Shown here one piece after another: positions 34,016 to 42,766 of a stretch of 64,000 nt of DNA. The stretch covers positions 372,001-436,000 of the forward strand of contig NZ_CP048020.1 of the NCBI RefSeq assembly GCF_010365865.1, in the 5' to 3' direction. Under the pieces are notes generated by a model that worked only from the letters and a program-made list of their open reading frames with translations, did no database searches and was not told the DNA's origin. Source of the stretch: Treponema vincentii (GTDB taxonomy: Bacteria > Spirochaetota > Spirochaetia > Treponematales > Treponemataceae). Position 1 is the first letter of the stretch, and every line of letters starts with the position of its first letter. Made by a program: the position numbers and the translations under genes.

Positions 34016-35347
34016 ATGGCTATGATACATAAAGAAACACGACGCGATCAATTCGGATCACAGGTTGGGTTTATTCTTGCCTGTATCGGTTCCGCCGTTG
34101 GAATGGGAAATATCTGGCTGTTTCCGTTCCGTGTCGGACAGTTTGGAGGAGCGGCGTTTTTAATTCCTTATATTGTTTTTGTTATTGTTATCGGCTACAC
34201 CGGCATTGTAGAAGAAATGTGCTTAGGGCGGGCGATGAGAACAGGCCCGCACGGCGCGTTTCTGAAAGCGACTCAAATGCACGGCAGTAATTCCGGCGCC
34301 GCTATCGGCTGGATTCCCGTTATCGGGTCGCTCGGTATTGCAATCGGATACACGGTTGTTGTCGGGTGGATTATCCGCTTTACGGTGGGGCCTTTTTCGG
34401 GTTCCATGCTTGCAGCAGAGAACAGCAGCGCATATTTCGGTGCCATTGCCGGACGGCTTTCAAGTATACCGTGGCACAGTATCGCAATTATCGGCTGCTT
34501 TATAATTATGGCAGCAGGTATTTCATCAGGTATCGAAAAAGTCAACAAGGTGATGATGCCTGCATTTTTCGGCTTGTTTATTATTCTTGCCATTCGTGTT
34601 GCGACATTACCGAAAGCAGCTGACGGATATACCTTTTTATTTAAAGCAGACTGGAGTAAATTAGCTGATGTAAAAACGTGGGTTTATGCACTTGGTCAAG
34701 CATTCTTTTCGTTATCCCTCGCCGGAAGCGGTACTGTGGTATACGGCAGCTATTTGAAGGATAATGAAGATGCTCCGACCAGTGCAAAATTCACGGCGAT
34801 ATTCGATACGCTCGCAGCGCTGCTTGCGGCATTAGTTATTATCCCCGCGGTCTTTGTGTATAACCTTGAACCGACAGCAGGGCCTCCGTTGATGTTTATC
34901 ACCATGCCGATGATCTTTAAAGAAATGCCTGCCGGCACCCTGTTTTCGATTATATTCTTTGTTGCGGTATTGTTCGCCGGCATTACTTCTTTAATCAACC
35001 TATATGAGACACCGGTAGAAATGCTACAGCAAAAGTTTAAGCTCAGCCGGAAGTCCGCTCTTGCAATTGTGCTCGGTCTCGGATTTGCCGTAGGGCTGAT
35101 TGTAGAAGACGGAAACATACTCGGAACATGGATGGATGTTATCAGTATCTACATTATCCCGCTTGGCGCCTTACTTGCCGGTGTTATGTTCTTCTGGGTA
35201 TGCGGTAAAGATTTTGTGGTAAATGAAGTTTCAAAAGGCCGTTTAAAGCCGGTCGGCAGCGTCTATGCCGCACAGGGAAAGTATATCTATTGTGGCCTTA
35301 CCCTTATCGTGTACATCCTTGGTATTTTCTACGGCGGTATCGGCTAA
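34016..35347 (+). CDS. tnaT: Sodium:neurotransmitter-symporter-family amino-acid transporter (TnaT-like)
   Basis: A 443-residue protein with about 11 membrane segments of the LeuT fold. The opening FGSQVGFILACIGSAVGMGNIWLFPF is the signature of bacterial NSS transporters such as the tryptophan transporter TnaT; YALGQAFFSLSLAGSGTVVYGSYL follows in helix 6. It probably carries tryptophan into the cell with Na+, feeding TnaA encoded 59 bp upstream. Start ATG 34016 or ATG 34022; neither has a strong ribosome site. Confidence 0.88.
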   Translation: MAMIHKETRRDQFGSQVGFILACIGSAVGMGNIWLFPFRVGQFGGAAFLIPYIVFVIVIGYTGIVEEMCLGRAMRTGPHGAFLKATQMHGSNSGAAIGWIPVIGSLGIAIGYTVVVGWIIRFTVGPFSGSMLAAENSSAYFGAIAGRLSSIPWHSIAIIGCFIIMAAGISSGIEKVNKVMMPAFFGLFIILAIRVATLPKAADGYTFLFKADWSKLADVKTWVYALGQAFFSLSLAGSGTVVYGSYLKDNEDAPTSAKFTAIFDTLAALLAALVIIPAVFVYNLEPTAGPPLMFITMPMIFKEMPAGTLFSIIFFVAVLFAGITSLINLYETPVEMLQQKFKLSRKSALAIVLGLGFAVGLIVEDGNILGTWMDVISIYIIPLGALLAGVMFFWVCGKDFVVNEVSKGRLKPVGSVYAAQGKYIYCGLTLIVYILGIFYGGIG

Positions 35348-35503
35348 CGCGATCGAAGCTGTTGCCAAGCATCAGCAGATCGACATATCAAAAATCCTAG
35401 ACAAGAAGCGATAAATATTATACGGTATGTACCTGCCGATTAACAATTTTACCATTTTATTAATCGCTTTATTTATAATTAATATAGTAAAGAGGAGTGT
35501 AAT

Positions 35504-36526
35504 ATGACGTTAAAACAGAAAATCATCATACTCGGTTGTAGTATTGCCCTAATCGCAGGCGTACCTCTTTTTGCAAAACCAAAAACGGTTTCCGTTGCGG
35601 TCTTTGTGCCCGGTATTGTCAAAGGAAATCCGACGTATGAATTGCTCGTAGAGGGTGTGCAGGATGCGAAGGTGCAGCTGGACAAAAAGGGGAAACCGGT
35701 TACCGTCAAGGTTGTAGAAGGCGGTGTGAATCAGGGTGAATGGCAAAACGGATTGACGGCGCTTGCCTTAAGCAAAAAGTATGATCTCATTATCAGTTCC
35801 AATCCTTCGTTGCCGGCAATCGCGGAAAAGGTGCTGCAAGCCGCGCCCAAACAAAAATTCCTGCTGCTGGACGGCTACCTTGCCGGAAACGCACAAATAA
35901 AAACAGTCGGATTTAATCAGTACGAACAGGGTTACCTCAACGGTTACTACGCCGCGCTCGTAAGCAGCAGTTCGATGAAGAATGCAAACGCTGCGTATAA
36001 GATCGGCCTTCTCGCCGGACAGGAATTCCCGGTTATGAATGACAAAATACGGAAAGGCTACTTGGACGGAGCAAAAGCCGTCAATAAAAACTTTGAGCTC
36101 GATTTCCGTGTCCTCGGTAATTGGTATGACGCCGCAAAAGCCTCCGAACTGGCCGCTTCGATGATTAAAAACAATGTGGATGTCATCTTAACAATCTGCG
36201 GCGGCGGAAATGCAGGCGTTGTGGCAGCCGCCCGTGAACACGGTGCGTATGTGATGTGGTTTGACCGGCCGGGCTATTCCTACGGGAAGGACATTGTCGT
36301 CGGTTCAACGGAAGTCAGCCAAAAGACAGCCTGTACCGATTCCGTGATTGCCTTTGTGGAAGGACGCTTGGAGTTCGGCACATCGGCAGAACTCGGCATA
36401 AAAGACGGTGCGGTAAACTTTGCTTTTGAAGGAGTACCTTCCGCCGTACCGGCAGACATTACTCAAAAAGTAAAACAACTGATAGACGGCGTTAAAACCG
36501 GAGCATTGACCTTATCCGCTCACTAG
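35504..36526 (+). CDS. BMP/PnrA-family ABC substrate-binding protein
   Basis: A 340-residue periplasmic protein with a cleavable signal (IALIAGVPLFA|KP). It belongs to the BMP/TmpC/PnrA family: VFVPGIVKGNPTYELLVEG, DLIISSNPSLPAIAEKVL, GFNQYEQGYLNGYYAALV, IGLLAGQEFPVMNDKIRKGYLDGAK, ILTICGGGNAGVVAAAREHG. Unlike many PnrA/RfuA proteins it has no proper lipobox; the only early Cys (12) is too close to the start. With three downstream genes it makes a full importer. PnrA binds purine nucleosides and the related RfuA binds riboflavin; the ligand here is not settled. Confidence 0.86.
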   Translation: MTLKQKIIILGCSIALIAGVPLFAKPKTVSVAVFVPGIVKGNPTYELLVEGVQDAKVQLDKKGKPVTVKVVEGGVNQGEWQNGLTALALSKKYDLIISSNPSLPAIAEKVLQAAPKQKFLLLDGYLAGNAQIKTVGFNQYEQGYLNGYYAALVSSSSMKNANAAYKIGLLAGQEFPVMNDKIRKGYLDGAKAVNKNFELDFRVLGNWYDAAKASELAASMIKNNVDVILTICGGGNAGVVAAAREHGAYVMWFDRPGYSYGKDIVVGSTEVSQKTACTDSVIAFVEGRLEFGTSAELGIKDGAVNFAFEGVPSAVPADITQKVKQLIDGVKTGALTLSAH

Positions 36527-36535
36527 GATTCCTTT

Positions 36536-38230
36536 GTGTTTTCGACGGAAAACTTACGCTTTACGTTTCCGGAAAACGGTATTACGGCTGTAGACGGGGT
36601 AAGCATTGAGTTTGAGGCAGGTAAGATACATGCGCTGTTAGGCGAAAACGGCGCCGGAAAATCAACGCTTGCCCGCCTCTGTACCGGTCATTTACAGCCG
36701 GACGGCGGCCGCATCCTTTACAACGGCGAAGCGCTGGACTTACGTTCCGCTGCGGACGGTATTGCACAGGGGCTCGTGCTGACGCCGCAGCATCCGCAGC
36801 TTTCGGCGGAGCTTACGGTATGGGAAAATCTTGCAATCGGATTACACACCGAAAAAGATATCGCCGCCAACGTTCTTTCGCCCCAAAAAACTCAAAACGC
36901 AATTGCGGCGGCGCTCGCCCGCTACGATATCGTACTGCCGCTCACCCAAAAAGCGGAAACGCTCGATACGGCGCAGCTGCACTGGGCGGCAATCGGAGAA
37001 GCGCTGCTTAAAAATCCTTCCGTATTCTTTTTAGACGAACCATCCGCCTCCTTTAGTCCGCAGGAAATTACCCAGCTGTACGGCATACTCCGCAGCTGCG
37101 CGGACAGGGGCGCATGTATTATCGTAGTAACACACCGCATTCAAGAAGTGTTGAGCTTTATGGACACGGTGCATATTCTGCGGAACGGTAAAACGGTCTG
37201 GAACGGTTCTATCGATTCTACCGTAAATGCAAACCTCCTGCTGCAAGAAATTTTCGGTTCCGAACAGGCGGAATGGACCGCCGCCGAAGTACAATCGGAT
37301 ACTCCGCCGATTCAAGCCGACTCCGGTACAGCCGCCGGTTTATCAAACACTAATATTTCATCGTATACAAATTCACCGCAACCCGACACGGTATCTCCGG
37401 AACATCCATCTGCGGCATCCCTATCCAAAGCAGCGCTAAAGGGCACGCTACAATCGAGTACGGTCTCTCCGACATCGCAGTTTCAGGCTTCTTCGTCAAA
37501 ACCGGCGGCGGGACTGACTGTTTCGCATGTTGCTGCCGTCAGCAGCAGAGGCGTCCGCTTTTCGGATTTTTCAATCGATGCTCCGCACGGAAAGATAACC
37601 GGCGTCGTCGGCATAAAAAAACAGGGGCTGGAGCTTTTGGAATATCTATTGGTCAACACGCTCAAGCCGGACAGCGGTACTATCCGGTTTGACGGGCAGC
37701 CCCTAAGCCGCATACCGCGCGAAACTTACGCCTACATCCCCAGCAAGCGGATGAGGAACGGCATTGCCGGCAGACACAGCATTGCGGAAAACCTCTATGT
37801 CCGCGCACGTGCCTCGCTGTACCGCTTCGGTATTTATTCCCCCGCAGCGGTTGAAGAATGGAAACGCTGCTGTTCATTCGATATTCCCCGTTCGTGGAAA
37901 GATTCGGTGTTGAGCTTATCGGGCGGTATGATTCAAAAACTGATTTTCAGCCGCGAACTCGACAATCCGCCGCCGCAGTTGGTTATCTGTGCCGAACCCT
38001 ATTGGGGGCTGGACAGGAAGGTGCAGCTCGCACTGCTGCAGCGGCTCCGCAATCTCGCTGAAAAAGGGGCGGCGGTTATCGTACTCACCTCTGACGTAGA
38101 CGCCGCGCTTGAAACCTGCGACCGTATTCATGTATTATACCGCGGTGTCCTGACCCGCTTTATGGAACGTTCCGCATATAACCGCGCGGAAATCATTGCG
38201 GCGATGATGCAGGCGAGTAAAGATGAATAA
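36536..38230 (+). CDS. Two-domain ABC ATPase of BMP-type importer, asymmetric catalytic sites
   Basis: A 564-residue protein with two ATPase domains joined by a long Ser/Thr/Pro-rich linker (about residues 240-325). Domain 1 has Walker A GENGAGKST and Walker B VFFLDEPSASFS, but LDTAQLHWAAIG where the LSxGxQ signature should be. Domain 2 has the signature LSGGMIQKLIFSREL but GIKKQGLELLEYL where Walker A should be. Paired head to tail, these would give one complete ATP site. Start GTG 36536, 9 bp after the binding-protein gene. It overlaps the permease gene by 8 bp. Confidence 0.88.
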   Translation: MFSTENLRFTFPENGITAVDGVSIEFEAGKIHALLGENGAGKSTLARLCTGHLQPDGGRILYNGEALDLRSAADGIAQGLVLTPQHPQLSAELTVWENLAIGLHTEKDIAANVLSPQKTQNAIAAALARYDIVLPLTQKAETLDTAQLHWAAIGEALLKNPSVFFLDEPSASFSPQEITQLYGILRSCADRGACIIVVTHRIQEVLSFMDTVHILRNGKTVWNGSIDSTVNANLLLQEIFGSEQAEWTAAEVQSDTPPIQADSGTAAGLSNTNISSYTNSPQPDTVSPEHPSAASLSKAALKGTLQSSTVSPTSQFQASSSKPAAGLTVSHVAAVSSRGVRFSDFSIDAPHGKITGVVGIKKQGLELLEYLLVNTLKPDSGTIRFDGQPLSRIPRETYAYIPSKRMRNGIAGRHSIAENLYVRARASLYRFGIYSPAAVEEWKRCCSFDIPRSWKDSVLSLSGGMIQKLIFSRELDNPPPQLVICAEPYWGLDRKVQLALLQRLRNLAEKGAAVIVLTSDVDAALETCDRIHVLYRGVLTRFMERSAYNRAEIIAAMMQASKDE

Positions 38231-39272
38231 AGATACGCAACAACACCGTCTCAAAAAAGCAGCCCCGCTTTTAAACAGTATTATTTCGGTAACCGCAAGC
38301 GCAGCAGCAGCGGCAATCTGTTTGGCGGCGCAGAGCGAAGAACCGCTCGAAACACTCATCGCGTTTTTTATTTCCCCTTTTACCAATACTTTTTATTTCG
38401 GCAATATGCTCGACCAAGCCTCCCTCATTTTGCTCTGTGCGATGGGTTTTATCCTTCCGGCAAAGGCAGGCTTTTTCAACCTCGGAGGAGAAGGGCAAGC
38501 GTATCTCGCTTCGTTTATCGCGGTAGAATTCGCATTGCTGATACCTCAATTCCCGCAGCCCTTCGGCCTTATCACCGGATGCATACTTGCGGCTCTTTGC
38601 TCCGGCCTTTTAGGTTTTATTTCCGCTTTTTTGAAGCAATTTCTTGGCATTACCGAACTGATCAGCACCTATTTATTATCGTGCGCACTACTCCCGCTCA
38701 TCGACTACGGCGTGAATGACATATTCAGGGATTCCTCAAGCAATCTGATGGCAACCCCGTATACCAGCGAAGCGTGGTTCTTCACTTCTTTTTGGAATCC
38801 TTCGACATTGAACAGCAGCATCTTTTTTACGGTGATAATAACGGCGCTGCTTTTCTGGATGTTCAAGCGTACCCGCTACGGCTACGAACTCGGATTAACC
38901 GGCAATAACCGCGCCTTCGCACAATCCCAAGGAATTAAGGTCGGCTTGATTTCAGTCTTGGCGCTGACATTCGGCGCAGCAGCCCACGGACTTGCGGGCG
39001 CATTCAGCGTATACGGCTCGCGGCACTATGTCTATGCGGGCATTACATCGGGACTGGGCTGGAGCGGCATCTCCGCAGCGCTTATCGGGCGCAATCATCC
39101 GTTGGGGGCGGTATTCGGCGCGCTGTTTTTTGCATGGATGGAAGCAGGCGGCAAGGCTGCGATGCTCCAGACAAGCACGTCCTTTGACCTTTCGTCAATT
39201 GTACAGGGGATTGCGTTTATATTGATAACGGTTGATTTTTTCCGGCAAAAACGAAAAGGAAGTCCTGTATGA
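38223..39272 (+). CDS. ABC permease 1 of BMP-type importer
   Basis: A 349-residue permease of the branched-chain/nucleoside-type family with about ten membrane segments. Typical sequence: ASLILLCAMGFILPAKAGFFNLGGEGQAYLASFIAVEFAL, FLGITELISTYLLSCALLPLIDY, RYGYELGLTGNNRAFAQSQGIKVG and GLGWSGISAALIGRNHPLGAVFGALFFAWMEAG. It pairs with the permease encoded next. Overlaps both neighbours (8 bp and 4 bp). Confidence 0.87.
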   Translation: MNKDTQQHRLKKAAPLLNSIISVTASAAAAAICLAAQSEEPLETLIAFFISPFTNTFYFGNMLDQASLILLCAMGFILPAKAGFFNLGGEGQAYLASFIAVEFALLIPQFPQPFGLITGCILAALCSGLLGFISAFLKQFLGITELISTYLLSCALLPLIDYGVNDIFRDSSSNLMATPYTSEAWFFTSFWNPSTLNSSIFFTVIITALLFWMFKRTRYGYELGLTGNNRAFAQSQGIKVGLISVLALTFGAAAHGLAGAFSVYGSRHYVYAGITSGLGWSGISAALIGRNHPLGAVFGALFFAWMEAGGKAAMLQTSTSFDLSSIVQGIAFILITVDFFRQKRKGSPV

Positions 39273-40126
39273 TAACCGCATCGATTACACTGATTGCACA
39301 AGCCGCGCCGCTGCTGATTGCCGCCTGCGCTGCCCTCGTTTCGGAATACGCGGGGCTGTTGAACGTCGGAATAGAAGGACTGATGCTTTTAAGCGCCTTT
39401 ACGGGAATCGGCGGAATTCTATTAACCGAAAACCTCGGCGGTCTTATTCCGGGGCTTGCCGTCTCGCTTACGTTGGGTGCAGGGTTGAGTATGTTTATTA
39501 CCTATCTTGCTCTCTATCGTAAAGCCAATATCTACATACTCGGACTTGCAGTAAACTTAACCGCTGCAGGCTTTGTTTCTATACTGAGCACACGGTTTTT
39601 CGGTAACCGGAGTATTGTTGCGCTGCCGCCGGAGCTGCTGCTTCAGCCGCAGCTCCTCAAAACGGTGAGCGCAGCGCTCGCCGTTTTGACCGGCCTCGGA
39701 CTTGCGCTCTTTTGCCGCTACACCAAAACAGGCTTACGGATAAAGATACTCGGAAAAGACTCTGCATTTTTGGATTCGATTGGGGTGCATACCGCACGGT
39801 TAAAGATAGCGGCAATGGGTATGTCCGGGGCGGCGGCGGCGTTGGCAGGCTGCTTATTATCCCTCCAGCTGGGAGCCTTTGTTCCAAACCAAAGCGCCGG
39901 CAAGGGGTGGATCGCCCTCGTGCTTGCGTATGCAGGCGGACGCTCCGTTATCGGAACAATCTGTGCCGCGCTGCTGTTCGTCTATCTTGAAAACACCATC
40001 GCGGCGGCGCAGATCGGTATGGAACATCCGGCGCTCTTGATCGGTCTGCCTTTCGTGCTCGGACTCTTCCTGATTATCGCCGAAAAGCTGATTATCCGCC
40101 TATGGAAGCGGTATAGAGGGAAATGA
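39269..40126 (+). CDS. ABC permease 2 of BMP-type importer
   Basis: A 285-residue permease with about nine membrane segments. Typical sequence: TLIAQAAPLLIAACAALVSEYAGLLNVGIEGLMLLSAFTGI, KTGLRIKILGKDSAFLDSIGVHTARLKIAAMGMSGAAAALAGCLLSLQLGAFVPNQSAGKGWIALVLAYAGGR. It completes the importer with the first permease and closes the operon. Confidence 0.87.
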   Translation: MITASITLIAQAAPLLIAACAALVSEYAGLLNVGIEGLMLLSAFTGIGGILLTENLGGLIPGLAVSLTLGAGLSMFITYLALYRKANIYILGLAVNLTAAGFVSILSTRFFGNRSIVALPPELLLQPQLLKTVSAALAVLTGLGLALFCRYTKTGLRIKILGKDSAFLDSIGVHTARLKIAAMGMSGAAAALAGCLLSLQLGAFVPNQSAGKGWIALVLAYAGGRSVIGTICAALLFVYLENTIAAAQIGMEHPALLIGLPFVLGLFLIIAEKLIIRLWKRYRGK

Positions 40127-40217
40127 CAAGGCAGCCGGGCGAATTCTAAGAAAGATTGGCTATTTCAAATGTTCGGGCAATAATTCTAAAATTGATATAA
40201 TTTTATGGAGGTAAACA

Positions 40218-40778
40218 ATGATGATTTATGATTATTCGGTGCAGGATGCACAAGGAAACGATGTTTCACTCAGCAAATATAAGGGCAAAGTTCTGCTGAT
40301 TGTAAATACGGCAACAGCCTGCGGATTTACGCCGCAGTACAAAGAGCTGGAAGAAATCTACGAAAAATACCACGATAGCGGTTTTGAGATAATCGATGTG
40401 CCGTGCAATCAATTCGGTGAGCAGGCTCCCGGCACGGATGCGGAAATTCACACATTTTGTACACTGCATTACAACACGAAGTTTCCACAAATGAAAAAAT
40501 CGGATGTAAACGGAGAACACGCGCTGCCGCTTTTTACCTATTTAAAATCACAAAAAAAATTTGAGGGGTTCGGCGCAGGAAAAATGGCGGAGACGTTGAG
40601 AGATTTTATTCAAAAGATCGACAGCGATTATAAAAATACCCCCGACATCAAATGGAATTTTACTAAATTCGTTATTGCCCGGGACGGCACTGTCGTTGCC
40701 CGCTTTGAACCGCCCGCCCCTATGTCCGATGTTGCAGCATGTGTTGCGGGGTGTGTGGAGAATTTAGAGGGGAAGTAG
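40218..40778 (+). CDS. Glutathione peroxidase family thiol peroxidase, Cys type
   Basis: A 186-residue peroxidase reducing hydrogen or lipid peroxides, probably with thioredoxin. Motifs: GKVLLIVNTATACGFTPQYKELE (peroxidatic Cys where animal and some treponeme enzymes have Sec), IDVPCNQFGEQAPGTDAEIHTFC, and WNFTKFVIARDGTVVARF. There is no in-frame UGA here although the organism seems able to make selenoproteins. Ribosome site TATGGAGG precedes ATG 40218. Confidence 0.91.
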   Translation: MMIYDYSVQDAQGNDVSLSKYKGKVLLIVNTATACGFTPQYKELEEIYEKYHDSGFEIIDVPCNQFGEQAPGTDAEIHTFCTLHYNTKFPQMKKSDVNGEHALPLFTYLKSQKKFEGFGAGKMAETLRDFIQKIDSDYKNTPDIKWNFTKFVIARDGTVVARFEPPAPMSDVAACVAGCVENLEGK

Positions 40779-41240
40779 GGAAATTCAAAAAAAGGAGTGA
40801 CTGGCATCTACCTCGATTTCGATACGCCGGACAGAAAGCGCAATATTAAAATGAAAAAAAATAACCGTTGTGCCCGTTTGTATAAATCTGTGAAGCAGCG
40901 GTGTAGGTGCGTCGGTTCCTTAATATACCGTAACGATATAATAATTGCCGTGAATGTCAATAGCTTGCTATTAAAGTTCTTCATAGTAATTTCGCCATAG
41001 ATAAGCTGAGCTTTTTAAATTGTTGCAGAACTATACGGATATATTTATGATTTTACCAGTTTGTACAAACGTTTGGTAACGGCAATTAAATTGATGGATA
41101 TACGTTGATGCCCCCTGAATTCCCGATTATACGACTTTTTGGAGGTATCATCGATAATCCGCTAGAAGGTGCGATGCAGCCGCTCTCTTTTATACGGTAA
41201 CTATCGGTGAGGGGAAGATAACCTACCTCATGCTGTCCCG
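40779..41240. other. Intergenic region, no supported gene
   Basis: About 460 bp between gpx (+) and galK (-). Short frames exist on both strands (for example 40797-41000 plus, and a minus-strand run starting MKNFNSKLLTF near 40984) but none resembles a protein family, and stops interrupt longer readings. It may hold a decayed gene. No tRNA or strong terminator was found. Confidence 0.5.
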
Positions 41241-42456
41241 TTATACCCTGTGCGCACCGTCTCCTGCCTCGCAGGCAAAAAAGGAAGCTGTCAGCCCTGT
41301 CTTTTCGGTATAGGCGTTGCCGACACGGGCGGTAAATTCCGCAATGGCATCTTTTTGCACTAAGGCAATAGCACAACCGCCGAATCCCGCACCGGTCATC
41401 CGCGCGCCTAAGCAACATGGTTCGGCATTAGCGGCATCGGCAAGCGTATCAAGTTCAAGACCGGTTACTTCATAGTCGCGCCGCAGCGAGTCGTGGGACG
41501 CCTTGAGCAGTTCACCGAGTTTCGGCAAGTTACCGGCCTTTAGCGCCGCGACCGCTGCAAGGACCCGCTCATTTTCCGTAATGCAATGCCGCACCCGTTT
41601 AAAGATACGCTCATCGGCTATAGCTTCGGCAACCATACCTAAATCGGCGGAAGTCAAGTCGCAGAGATTATAAATAGGCTTAATCTTCTGTAAAAAGAGC
41701 AAGTCCTTCCATACATTCGGCGCAGCGTTCATTGTACTTTGAGTCTACCAGCGCACGCTGCTTATTGGTATTCATTACGACAATGCGGTAATCACCGAGT
41801 ACGAGTGGTACATATTCATACTCAAGCGTCGCCGTGTCGAGCAGCATCGCGCATTCTTTTTTACCCATTGCAATACTGAACTGATCCATAATTCCGCACT
41901 GCATATTCATAAAGACATGCTCGGACTCCTGCCCCATCTTGGCAAGTTCTACCGGATCAACCTTAAAGCCGAACAATTCGTCGACCGCTCGTCCGAAGCC
42001 TACTTCAAGCGCAGCCGATGAAGAAATACCGCCGCCTGCAGGCAGTTTACTGAAAAACAGTACCTCAAAACCGCTTGTCAGTTTGTATCCGCCTTTTTGC
42101 AGCATCGCGAGCATACCATTCAGATAGTTCGCATATTGATTTTCTCTCCGGTAGCAGAAAGTTTCCGTAGAAGAAAATTCAAGTGCACCCGGAAACCGTA
42201 TATCATCATAGATAATCTTTGTGTCAGGGCGCTTGCGCAAAAGCACATAGAGATACCGGTTAATCGCCGCAGGGAACACCTTCCCGCCATTATAGTCGAT
42301 ATGCTCCCCGATAATATTGATACGGGCAGGGGAGGCAATCATCATGATTTCTTCCGTACCTGCTCCATACCGCTCGATAAAGGCCTTGGTCAATTCTGCC
42401 TTCATCTTATCTTCCGGCAAATCGGTTAAAAACTGTATAAATTCATGCTGTGTCAT
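41241..42456 (-). pseudogene. galK: Galactokinase, single frameshift
   Basis: Phosphorylates galactose at C1 in the Leloir pathway. N-terminal part (42456 to about 41700): IASPARINIIGEHIDYNGG, FFSKLPAGGGISSSAALEVGFGRA, NMQCGIMDQFSIAMGK and NERCAEC. The rest, including MTGAGFGGCAIALV, is in another frame and ends at 41241. Removing one base from the A5 run at 41692-41696 (T5 on the coding strand) restores GLALLQKIKPIYNLCDLTS and a product of about 404 residues, normal for GalK. Recent loss or a sequence error. No other galactose genes are in the window. Confidence 0.9.
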
Positions 42457-42471
42457 AGTGCCCCTCCCTTT

Positions 42472-42610
42472 AGGATTATCACAGCAGACTATTTTTTAAC
42501 AACCCCGCAGAATAATGAGGTTGCTTAACCAGAATTGAACCTGCGGTTCAAATGGTTGCTCAACCTCATTATTCTGCGATTCTGATTTATCTGTCTGCTG
42601 TGATAATCCT
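42472..42610 (+). repeat. Structured repeat copy B (nested inverted repeats)
   Basis: Outer arms AGGATTATCACAGCAGAC (42472-42489) and GTCTGCTGTGATAATCCT (42593-42610) pair perfectly over 18 bp, but their sequence is wholly different from the outer arms of copies A, C and D. Inner arms CGCAGAATAATGAGGTTG (42506-42523) and CAACCTCATTATTCTGCG (42561-42578) also pair perfectly. At the top AACCA/TGGTT and TTGAACC/GGTTCAA pair. The joint TTTTAACAACCC is shared with copy A. It lies just upstream of galK on the opposite strand. Confidence 0.88.
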
Positions 42611-42630
42611 TCTGCTAAATAAAATAAACT

Positions 42631-42701
42631 GTGTGAAATTTTTGACAAAATTTCACACAAAAGGTAAGCAACCGTTTGAAATATTTTTGGTACGGTTGCC
42701 T
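42631..42701 (+). repeat. Second hairpin module after copy B
   Basis: GTGTGAAATTTT (42631-42642) and AAAATTTCACAC (42647-42658) form a perfect 12-bp stem with loop TGAC. It is followed by AAGCAACCGT (42665-42674) with ACGGTTGCCT (42691-42700), one G-T pair. The same order follows copy A at 29833-30053. The remaining bases to 42766 show nothing further. Confidence 0.78.
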
Positions 42702-42766
42702 TATTCTGTTGTCCAACGGTTACTCTTATTTTCGGCATTAGTGGGCTGGTGTTTTATAACCAGTAC

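Noticed and set aside
35348-35503. Riboswitch before the BMP-type importer (purine or FMN)
   Set aside because: The 156-bp leader shows neither the conserved core of a purine riboswitch nor the long conserved elements of an FMN riboswitch; only an AT-rich promoter-like stretch is visible.
40797-41000. Small gene between gpx and galK
   Set aside because: No ribosome site at a sensible distance from a start, sequence rich in Lys/Arg/Asn with no similarity, and stops in nearby frames.
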